Assembly (NCBI GenBank): GCA_900548265.1
Contig: URKG01000009.1
Location: forward strand, 12,397 to 76,396
Direction: 5' to 3'
Length of the DNA stretch: 64,000 bases
From: an uncultured Collinsella sp.
Lineage (GTDB): Bacteria > Actinomycetota > Coriobacteriia > Coriobacteriales > Coriobacteriaceae
Positions 42,465 through 49,628 of this stretch are shown here, one piece after another. The notes below the pieces were generated by a model, which was not told where the DNA came from, made no database searches, and saw only the letters and a program-made list of their open reading frames with translations. How positions within the stretch are numbered: the first letter of the stretch is position 1; the number at the start of each line of letters is the position of its first letter. The translations under genes and the position numbers were made by a program.

Positions 42465-42491
42465 CGAATCTGTTGTTCCCTATACTAGCGC

Positions 42492-42526
42492 ACCTGCCAA
42501 AAAGGGACAGGTTTATTTTGGCTGGT
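42492..42526 (+). repeat. GGGACAG-loop hairpin, copy 6
   Basis: ACCTGCCAAAA (42492-42502) and TTTTGGCTGGT (42516-42526) pair with one mismatch around AGGGACAGGTTTA. It lies between the TPP riboswitch and the divergent HAD gene. The arms match copy 1 at 21896. Confidence 0.83.
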
Positions 42527-42563
42527 CGTTACAATAGGTAGGACCGATACGAATGGGGGCCTT

Positions 42564-43472
42564 ATGATTAAACTTGTGCTGACCGATATGGACGATACGC
42601 TGATTCCAGCCGGGCATGACGGCGCCAGCGACTACGCCATCGAGGGCATTCATGCCATGCAGGCGGCGGGTCTGCACTTTGGCCCGGTTTCGGGTCGCCA
42701 GCCGTCCGCGATGGGCTGGATGTTCAAAAATCGTTCCGAGTGCTTCTCGACTGGCGCGTTCTGTAACGGCCAGGTGATGTTTGTCGACGGCGAGGTTGTT
42801 GCCTCCCGTGCGAGCGACAACGGTGCCCTCATGCGTCTTGCCGACTATCTGGAGCAAGAGACCGACGATACCTATCTGAAGGTCTATAGCCTGGGCGATG
42901 ACTTTTGGGGCAACGATGCCTATTGCGTGACGAGTGATCCCGAGCGCGTTCGTCGCGCCATGGAGTCGGGCGGCAACGCATGGCTCAAAGGCGAAGAGGC
43001 CCCGTGCCGTCCCGTCGTCGATGACGCGCCGGTGTTCAAGGCGAATATCTGGAGTGCCCGTTCGCGTGAGGAGCTCGCGGAGCTACGCGAGCGCGTTGCC
43101 GCTGAGGTGCCGGAACTCTCGCTCGTGTTTCCCAACAACCGAGTGCGCCTGTTCGACATCCTTCCGGCTGGTTGGGACAAGGGCTGCGCTGCGCTGGAGC
43201 TAGCGCACGCTTTGGGTCTGACGCCCGATGAGGTGGCCGTATTTGGCGATTCCGATAACGATTTGCCCATGATCGATGCCGTTCCCAACTCCGTTGCAGT
43301 CGCCAATGCCAACGAGGCTGTCACGGCTGCCGCGCGCTGGCATATCGGCGCTGCGGCAGACGATGCGGTTGCCGGGGCTTTGCATCAGATTGCCGCTTGC
43401 GCCGCGACGGGGGAGATGCCGCCGTTTATGCGCCTGCCGGGTACTGCCGACGCGAATCTCACGAACAGCTAA
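42564..43472 (+). CDS. HAD-family (Cof-type) phosphatase
   Basis: The product is 302 residues. It has the HAD nucleophile LTDMDDTLIP near the N-terminus, GPVSGRQPSAM, a large C2 cap, and the C-terminal motif VFGDSDNDLPMIDAV with NANEAVTAAA. This is the Cof subfamily, which dephosphorylates sugar phosphates, pyridoxal phosphate or related metabolites. A TACAAT at 42530-42535 is a plausible -10 element. The LysR gene follows after 10 bp, so the two may be cotranscribed. Confidence 0.9.
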   Translation: MIKLVLTDMDDTLIPAGHDGASDYAIEGIHAMQAAGLHFGPVSGRQPSAMGWMFKNRSECFSTGAFCNGQVMFVDGEVVASRASDNGALMRLADYLEQETDDTYLKVYSLGDDFWGNDAYCVTSDPERVRRAMESGGNAWLKGEEAPCRPVVDDAPVFKANIWSARSREELAELRERVAAEVPELSLVFPNNRVRLFDILPAGWDKGCAALELAHALGLTPDEVAVFGDSDNDLPMIDAVPNSVAVANANEAVTAAARWHIGAAADDAVAGALHQIAACAATGEMPPFMRLPGTADANLTNS

Positions 43473-43482
43473 GGAGACAGCC

Positions 43483-44379
43483 ATGAAGCTCCAGCAGCTC
43501 AGATATGTCGTCAAAGTTGCCGAATGCGGCAGCATTACCGAGGCCTCGCGCCGGCTCTTTGTATCGCAGCCTTCGATTACCGCGTCGATTCGCGATCTCG
43601 AAAACGAGATGGGTGTGCACATCTTTGAGCGCACCAACAAGGGCGTCATTGTGTCCGAGGAAGGCGAGACCTTCTTGGGCTATGCGCGCCAGGTACTCGA
43701 CCAGGCCGACCTGCTCGAGGGCAAGTACAAGGGCGCATCCGAGCAGGTGCCGCACTTTAGTGTGAGCTGCCAGCATTATTCCTTTGCCGTCAACGCGTTT
43801 GTCGACGTGATCCGCGAGTTCGATGCCGCGCGTTACGACTTCACCCTGCGCGAGGAGCAGACTCACGAGATTATCGAGGATGTCGCGCATATGAAAAGCG
43901 AACTGGGCATCCTGTACTTATCCGAGCATAACCGCGAGGTCATCGAGCGCATGCTGGTGGCCAACGAGCTCGTGTTCGAAGGACTCTTCTGCGCCACGCC
44001 GCATGTCTTCGTCTGCGCCGACCATCCGCTGGCGGACCGCTCCGGCGTGACGCTCGAGGATCTGGAAGACTACCCGTTCCTGTCCTACGAGCAGGGCAGC
44101 TACAACTCGTTTTACTATTCCGAGGAGCTGACCTCGACGTTCGAGCGTCGCAAAAATATCCGCGTGCGCGACCGTGCGACGTTGTTCAATTTGGCCATAG
44201 GCCTCAACGGCTACACGGTATGCTCGGGCGTGATCAGCCACGAGCTCAACGGCCCCGGCATTATCTCGATTCCGCTCGACGTGGACGAGTACATGGAGAT
44301 TGGCATCATCACGCGCAAGAACACGACGCTCACGCGCTACGGTCGGGCCTATATCGACGCGATTCGTCAGCATATCTAG
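43483..44379 (+). CDS. LysR-family transcriptional regulator (CysB-like N-terminus)
   Basis: The start is the ATG of MKLQQLRYVV behind AAGGAG; the frame extends upstream over the HAD gene but is not coding. The product is 298 residues. The HTH is GSITEASRRLFVSQPSITASIRDLENEMG, followed by the effector domain beginning VPHFSVSCQHYSF. It lies just upstream of the MetE-like gene, with dyads in between (44411-44458, 44481-44494). I infer that it controls that gene, perhaps in response to a sulfur or methionine metabolite. That is not shown by the sequence. Confidence 0.9.
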   Translation: MKLQQLRYVVKVAECGSITEASRRLFVSQPSITASIRDLENEMGVHIFERTNKGVIVSEEGETFLGYARQVLDQADLLEGKYKGASEQVPHFSVSCQHYSFAVNAFVDVIREFDAARYDFTLREEQTHEIIEDVAHMKSELGILYLSEHNREVIERMLVANELVFEGLFCATPHVFVCADHPLADRSGVTLEDLEDYPFLSYEQGSYNSFYYSEELTSTFERRKNIRVRDRATLFNLAIGLNGYTVCSGVISHELNGPGIISIPLDVDEYMEIGIITRKNTTLTRYGRAYIDAIRQHI

Positions 44380-44410
44380 GCTGCTGCGCTCCGCACGGTT
44401 CAAGTCTCTT

Positions 44411-44458
44411 TATGACAGTCCAGACTGATATAGGAAGCATCTATATCAAACTGTCATA
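44411..44458. promoter_or_regulatory. Nested inverted repeat, candidate LysR operator or terminator
   Basis: Outer arms TATGACAGT (44411-44419) and ACTGTCATA (44450-44458), inner arms TGATATA (44426-44432) and TATATCA (44442-44448), all perfect. It sits 32 bp after lysR and 76 bp before the MetE-like gene. It could be a regulator site or a weak terminator. Confidence 0.6.
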
Positions 44459-44480
44459 AACGTATATTTTACGATGGTCA

Positions 44481-44494
44481 TATGAGCGCTCATA
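44481..44494. promoter_or_regulatory. 14-bp perfect palindrome upstream of the MetE-like gene
   Basis: TATGAGCGCTCATA, 40 bp before the start codon. Its symmetry and position suggest a repressor or activator site. Confidence 0.5.
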
Positions 44495-44534
44495 CTCTGT
44501 CCCAGTAAAGCAACCAATGCAAAGGGAGATATCT

Positions 44535-45668
44535 ATGAGCACTTCGATTCAACCGAACGCGCCGTTTCGCGCCGATATTGTCGGCAGCTTTCTTCGTCCG
44601 CAGGCTGTAAAGGACGCCCGTGCCGCCTATGCCGCGGGTAAACTCGACGCTTCCGGCCTTAAGGCCGTCGAGGACGATGCCATTCGCGATTTGGTGGCAA
44701 AGCAGAAGGCCGCCGGCCTGCAGGTCATCACCGATGGTGAGTTTCGCCGCAGCTACTGGCACCTCGATTTTATGTGGGGCCTTAACGGCATTGAACGCCG
44801 TACCTCGCGTACGGGTTATATGTTCCACGACGAGGAGACCACAGCCGACACCGCCGTGGTAACCGGCCCCATTAGCGGCGAGAACCATCCGTTCGTCGAG
44901 CACTTTAAATTTGTCAAGGCGCTCGAGGGGGAGGGCCAGGTCGCGCGGCAAACCATTCCGGCGCCGATCCAGACGTTCTCCGAAGTCACGCTCGACCGCT
45001 GCGACGGCCAGCAGGAGAGTCTGCGCGCTGTCTATAAGACCGATGAGGAACTTGCCGACGCTATTGCAGTCGCTTATCGCACCGTGATCGCCGACCTGTA
45101 CGCAGCAGGCTGCCGCAACATCCAGTTTGACGACTGCACCTGGGGTATCTATTGCGATACCGACTTTGTGTCCAAGACTGGCATGAGTCCGGTTGATCTG
45201 CAAAAGGTGAGCGAGTTGGGCGTGGCACTCAACAATGCCGCCATCGCGGACAAGCCCGACGATCTGGTCATCAACACGCATGTGTGCCGCGGCAACTACC
45301 ACTCCACCTACGCTTTTGAGGGCGGCTACGACCCCATCGCGCCGTACCTGTTTGCGCATGAGGATGTCGATGCGTTCTATCTGGAGTTCGACACGCCGCG
45401 CGCCGGTGGTTTTGAGCCGCTCAAGTACGTTGCTCCCGGCAAGAAGGTCGTGCTGGGCTTGGTGACCACCAAGGCGGCAGAGCTCGAGAACGAGGATGTT
45501 ATCGTCGAGCGCATCCGTGAAGCCGCAAAGTACGTGCCGCTCGAGAACCTGTATCTGTCGCCTCAGTGCGGCTTTGCCAGCTGCGAGATTGGCAACAAGC
45601 TGACCGAGGATGAGCAATGGGCAAAGATCGCGCTGGTCAAGCGCATTGCCGAGCGCGTTTGGAAGTAA
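44535..45668 (+). CDS. MetE C-terminal-domain-like methionine synthase II (YxjG/YxjH type)
   Basis: The ATG of MSTSIQPNAPFRADIVGSF is chosen, with AAGGGAG upstream. The product is 377 residues, the length of stand-alone C-terminal MetE-like proteins rather than full MetE (about 750). Motifs include DIVGSFLRP, ITDGEFRRSYWHLDF, and NIQFDDCTWGIYCD. HVCRGNYH corresponds to the zinc-ligand segment, and LSPQCGFAS holds the last zinc-ligand cysteine. It probably transfers a methyl group to homocysteine, with an uncertain methyl donor. No S-box was found upstream. The truncated permease follows 25 bp after its stop. Confidence 0.88.
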   Translation: MSTSIQPNAPFRADIVGSFLRPQAVKDARAAYAAGKLDASGLKAVEDDAIRDLVAKQKAAGLQVITDGEFRRSYWHLDFMWGLNGIERRTSRTGYMFHDEETTADTAVVTGPISGENHPFVEHFKFVKALEGEGQVARQTIPAPIQTFSEVTLDRCDGQQESLRAVYKTDEELADAIAVAYRTVIADLYAAGCRNIQFDDCTWGIYCDTDFVSKTGMSPVDLQKVSELGVALNNAAIADKPDDLVINTHVCRGNYHSTYAFEGGYDPIAPYLFAHEDVDAFYLEFDTPRAGGFEPLKYVAPGKKVVLGLVTTKAAELENEDVIVERIREAAKYVPLENLYLSPQCGFASCEIGNKLTEDEQWAKIALVKRIAERVWK

Positions 45669-45693
45669 CGCTACCGTTTGCAGGTGGCGGCGC

Positions 45694-46638
45694 GTGCGAG
45701 ACGTGGTGACTGGCCCTATCGTCATTTCCATCGGTCTGATCCTGGCAAGCTCCGCCATTGCCAACTGCCAGACCAATTGGCTCGTCGCCGTTGTTGCCGT
45801 GGCTGTGATCGTCATCTGCAACATCTGGGGTCGCGGCATGGTCAAGATTGTGCCGATCTTGCTGGGCGTTGTGGTGAGCTATGCCGTTGCGGCTGCGCTG
45901 GGCGAGGTCGATTTTTCGGGCATTGCCGCCGCGCCGTGGGTCGGTCTTCCCATCGTGTGGGACAACACAGTGTTTGCGCTCTTTGGACCGCAGTTCGATA
46001 GCGGTCTTGCCACGACGGCCATCATTACCATCATGCCGTTGGCCTTTGCAACCATGATCGAGCATATCGGCGATATCTCGGCTATCGGCTCCACTTGCGA
46101 GCGCAACTTCATTGCTGATCCCGGTCTGCATCGCACACTGCTCGGCGATGGTCTTGCCACGATCCTGGCTTCTCTCTTTGGCGCTCCGGCCAACACTACG
46201 TATGGTGAGAACACCGGCGTGCTCGCCCTGACGCGCGTGTTCGACCCGCGCGTAATTCGAATTGCCGCGTGTTGCGCCATCGTGCTTTCGTTCTGCCCCA
46301 AGTTCGCGGCTGTCATTGCGGCCATGCCGGCGTGTGTGATCGGCGGTGTGTCGCTCGTGCTCTACGGCATGATCAGCGCTGTGGGCGTCCGCAACCTCAT
46401 CGAGAACCAGGTCGATTTCCAGAACAACCGCAACGTGCTGGTTGCCGCGCTGGTGCTCGTGCTTTCGCTCGGCATCGCGTACAGCACCGCCGGCGCCATC
46501 GTGTTGGAGCTGGGCGGCGTGACCATTTCGCTGTCCGGCATTGCCGTGGGCTCACTGGTGGGCATTGTGCTCAACGCCATCCTGCCGGGTAACGACTTTG
46601 AGTTTGATGTCTCCGAGCTTGAGGAGGCTGCTGAGTAG
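45694..46638 (+). pseudogene. Uracil/xanthine permease (NCS2) lacking the N-terminal third
   Basis: The frame starts abruptly after the MetE-like gene with VRDVVTGPIVISIGLILA, which corresponds to the middle of UraA-type proteins (normally ...PPVVTGPIVxxIGL). About 110-120 N-terminal residues (three to four helices) are missing. The remaining 314 codons have normal helices, the NCS2 loop TYGENTGVLALTR, ASLFGAPANTT and a proper C-terminus, so the lesion is at the 5' end only. There is no Shine-Dalgarno at the GTG. I infer a deletion joining the MetE-like gene region to the permease body. A functional short form is unlikely. Confidence 0.75.
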
Positions 46639-46663
46639 CAGCTGCGTTCAGCTAAAACAAGAT

Positions 46664-46697
46664 ATGGTGCCCATGCGTATATGCGTGTGGGCACCAT
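46664..46697. terminator. Terminator after the truncated permease
   Basis: ATGGTGCCCA pairs with TGGGCACCAT and is followed by TTTTT. It also overlaps the end of the convergent esterase gene region, so it may act both ways. Confidence 0.88.
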
Positions 46698-46699
46698 TT

Positions 46700-47365
46700 T
46701 TAATGTGTCAGTATCCAGTGGATGCCGCGGGCCATGCGTAAGTCGGTTTGGGCAAAGTGATTGCCGGGGTTGAGCTCCAGCGTTGTTGGAATGCCGCGCT
46801 CGACGAGCAACGTTTCCATCGCGCGTGTGTCGTCGAGTACATGCCGCATCATGCGGTTGGGCGTCTTGGTTTCCTTTTTGCCGAGTGACAGGTAGACGGC
46901 TTGCGGGCTGCCGGCAAAAGGGGCCGTGCTGGCACGGTCGACAAAGTCGGGAAACCATAGCGACCCCGATGCGCTCGCGGCGCGGTCAAAGGCGTCGGTT
47001 TGCCAGAGGGACCAGAGTGCGAAGAGGCCCGCGAGCGAGTAACCGGCAATGCCGCGCCGGGTGGGCGGTTGAGGAAGCGACGACTCGACCTGGGGGATTA
47101 TCTGATTCAGCAGCTCATCAAGAAAATCGGCAGCTTGGCCGCCGAAAGGCTCGGCATCGCGTACGGTCCCGTCGCATGCCCAGGGGCTCAGCTCGCGATT
47201 CCAATCGAGCCCGCCAATGGTGACGAGGGCGAATGGCGGACAGTCGAGCTCTCGGCAACACTTATAAACCTCGCTGCCGTCGCCCACGACCACTGGAAGG
47301 TAGATGACAGGCGCGCTTTCCGTATGATTCGAATAAACGGTTATCTGCTTTTGATGCGCTTCCAT
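46700..47365 (-). CDS. Esterase-family (IroE/Fes-like) alpha/beta hydrolase
   Basis: The product is 221 residues, without a signal peptide. It shows the nucleophile elbow GIAGYSLAGLFALWSLW (Ser in GYSLAG), the SGSLWFPDF strand, the acidic-loop region YLSLGKKETK and the late NPGNHFAQTD with the catalytic His. This is the enterochelin-esterase-like (Esterase D/PF00756) group. It is probably cytosolic. Substrates range from siderophore esters to acyl-thioesters. The ribosome site is weak (GAGAG). It is a single gene. Confidence 0.82.
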   Translation of the reverse strand: MEAHQKQITVYSNHTESAPVIYLPVVVGDGSEVYKCCRELDCPPFALVTIGGLDWNRELSPWACDGTVRDAEPFGGQAADFLDELLNQIIPQVESSLPQPPTRRGIAGYSLAGLFALWSLWQTDAFDRAASASGSLWFPDFVDRASTAPFAGSPQAVYLSLGKKETKTPNRMMRHVLDDTRAMETLLVERGIPTTLELNPGNHFAQTDLRMARGIHWILTH

Positions 47366-47479
47366 GACGGGCTTCTCTCAGTGTTGTGATATCGGCAGCC
47401 CCAATTGTCGCACGCCAGCGTATGCCGGTTGGGCTAGACCAAAGACAATCTCGTGCATCCCCTGCGGACGCATATGGAA

Positions 47480-47515
47480 AACGCCACCGCCGGAGGGGAG
47501 CTCGGCGGTGGCGTT
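47480..47515. terminator. Terminator downstream of surface protein 2
   Basis: AACGCCACCGCCG and CGGCGGTGGCGTT form a 13-bp perfect stem. On the minus strand a TTTTCC run follows, 58-93 bp after the stop of the surface-protein gene. Confidence 0.85.
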
Positions 47516-47572
47516 GTTAAACGGTGCTGGGGCTCGGGGCCTTCGCGGGAGCTGCCATGTGCGCAGAGGCGT

Positions 47573-49357
47573 CTAAGAACGCTTACGGCTCGCCATGGTG
47601 CCTGCGGCGATAGCGGCTGTTCCCGCAAGGACGGTTGCCACGATGGCCGCACCCGAGGTGTCGCCGGTTGCCGCGAGCACGCCGGTAGTCTTGGCTTTCG
47701 TGGTTGAAGCCGCAACGGCCTTGGTCGGCTTTGAGCCCTCAGGCTTGGGGTTCTGCTTGGACTTCGCGGGCTTGCTTTCTGCGGGCTTGGTCTCGTCGGG
47801 CTTGGGGTCTTCCGGCTTGGCTACCTCGGGAGGTGCGATGGTCGTACTTTTGGCGACTGCTTTGATATAGAGGGAGTCGACCGTGGCGTCGCCCGTGCCG
47901 ATGGCTTGGCCTGCCTCGTAGATGCCGTCACGGAGCTTGCGATAGTCAATGACCTTGCCGCCTTCGGGCGTCTGGATGGCGGCGTTCTCAATCTTGATGG
48001 TGCCGATTGTCTTGCCGTCAGCGCTCATGGCACGGGCAAAGATTGCCGCTGTATCTCCTTCGGCCGTTACCTTGCTGCGGATGATCGAGATGACTGCGGG
48101 TGTGACGCCCTCGCTGGTCTGGGCGATGATGCCGATGTTCTCGCCTTGGGGTTCGCGCCTCGTCTCGCCATCTTGGTTTTCGCTGTAGGGGATGGGGCCG
48201 TCGCCGTTCTCGACATAGCGGGCTATGGCCTTGACAACGGAGTCGCTGATGTAGATGTGGCCGCCCTTCTCGTTGGGTCGATCGTTTCTGGTGGAGAATG
48301 CAGCCGAAACCTCGCCTTCCGCAAACGCGTCCACGGTGGAGCCGTTCTTGACGACGATGTCGTCCTGGTAGGTGAAGAGGGCGTTGGCGCCACCGTATCT
48401 GCCTTTACTTGCACGGACCGTCACGTTTGCATGATCGAGGGTGATGCCCTTGTGGGCATAGACGCCATATTCAACACCGTTTACGTTGAGGGAGGCGTTT
48501 GTGTCTGCGAGGCTGCCCTTGGCCTCGACGGCAGCATCTTTCTCGGAGCTTGCCTTGACCTGGCTGCCGTCCGAGATGTTGATATTGCCGCCGCTCCAAA
48601 GGGCCTCACCATCGGCTGAGCTTGCCTCGACCGTCCCGCCACCCTTGATGGCGAGGTTCTTGTCGGCTCCAATACCCTTGTCCTTGGTAGCCCTGGCGGT
48701 GACGGCTCCGCTGTCGTCAATCGTGATATTGCCGTTTGCCCTGATGCCATCCGATGCACCCGTGGCGTTGACGTTGCCCGAACCTTTGATAGCGAGATCA
48801 CCTCCGGCATTGATGGCATCAAACCCAGTGCTCGTGGCGTTGACGGATCCGGCTCCGTCGATGTTGATATTACCCGTGGAGAGGATAGCGTCCTCAGTAG
48901 ATGTCACGCTGAGCGTGCCGCCCTCGTCGCCTTGGATATTGAGCTCGGCATTCTCGTTAGTGCCATGAGAAACGTTGATGCTTTCGATCCATTCGGCAGT
49001 GACGATGTTGGTTCCCGAGTAATTCACGTTGAGCTTGCCTGCGGCCTGGATCTCGCCGCCGTTATAGTTGTTGAGCTTCAAGTCGTCGGCGCCGTCCCAC
49101 GACCAGGTACCGGCCTCGTCGCTCGCCGCGGTGTTGTACTTGTTGCCGCCGACCTTGACCCATTCCGCTGCGAGCGAGACGCTCGGCATGAGCAGCGAGC
49201 TCACCGTGAGCGCGCACACGGCGCCCGAGACGATGCGGCGCGTCACGCGGCGCCAGCTGCCGTGCGCGAGTCCTATGCGACGGCGAACGTCGGGTTCGGC
49301 AACATGGGTTCCGGCGGTAGTGTCATTGCGTTTGGGGGTCGTGAACAAGGCTGCCAT
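47573..49357 (-). CDS. Sortase-anchored surface protein with beta-helix-like repeats (copy 2)
   Basis: The ATG with GGGAG in front is used. The product is 594 residues: an unusually long n-region (about 45 residues with many Arg), a hydrophobic core ending SVSLAAEW, then a repetitive body. Units such as DAILSTGNINIDGAGSVNATS and GIRANGNITIDDSG suggest a parallel beta-helix like Cthe_2159-type carbohydrate-binding domains. A Pro/Lys/Glu-rich linker (PEVAKPEDPKPDETKP) leads to the sorting signal LAATGD, a hydrophobic helix and RKRS. It should be wall-linked by a class D/E-type sortase. It is a tandem paralogue of the next gene. Confidence 0.85.
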   Translation of the reverse strand: MAALFTTPKRNDTTAGTHVAEPDVRRRIGLAHGSWRRVTRRIVSGAVCALTVSSLLMPSVSLAAEWVKVGGNKYNTAASDEAGTWSWDGADDLKLNNYNGGEIQAAGKLNVNYSGTNIVTAEWIESINVSHGTNENAELNIQGDEGGTLSVTSTEDAILSTGNINIDGAGSVNATSTGFDAINAGGDLAIKGSGNVNATGASDGIRANGNITIDDSGAVTARATKDKGIGADKNLAIKGGGTVEASSADGEALWSGGNINISDGSQVKASSEKDAAVEAKGSLADTNASLNVNGVEYGVYAHKGITLDHANVTVRASKGRYGGANALFTYQDDIVVKNGSTVDAFAEGEVSAAFSTRNDRPNEKGGHIYISDSVVKAIARYVENGDGPIPYSENQDGETRREPQGENIGIIAQTSEGVTPAVISIIRSKVTAEGDTAAIFARAMSADGKTIGTIKIENAAIQTPEGGKVIDYRKLRDGIYEAGQAIGTGDATVDSLYIKAVAKSTTIAPPEVAKPEDPKPDETKPAESKPAKSKQNPKPEGSKPTKAVAASTTKAKTTGVLAATGDTSGAAIVATVLAGTAAIAAGTMASRKRS

Positions 49358-49502
49358 GGTTGCTCCCGTTCTCATAGGGCCTATACGACTAGATTCAGCG
49401 TATCTGCTGGATGTTGCCGGCGGTAGTGCCGTTTGGAGGGCAAAATGGCCAAAATGGGGGAGAAATAGGCCGCACGCCGGCGCAGGGACCGGCGCTAAAA
49501 GA

Positions 49503-49535
49503 AAAGCGCGGGGCCGCATGGCGACTCCGCGCTTT
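49503..49535. terminator. Terminator between the two surface-protein genes
   Basis: AAAGCGCGG pairs with CCGCGCTTT (15-nt loop). A similar sequence occurs at 51563-51597, showing that the flank was duplicated with the gene. Confidence 0.75.
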
Positions 49536-49628
49536 ATTGTTCAGCTTTTGCAGCCTTGCCCTTACGCTACGAAGAAGTAGACGAGGAAGGCAAGGGCCGC
49601 GATCCACCCGTCCCGTGCGAAAAAGTGT

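Noticed and set aside
44380..44534. S-box (SAM) or cobalamin riboswitch before the MetE-like gene
   Set aside because: The conserved cores of both are absent; the symmetric elements are short dyads.
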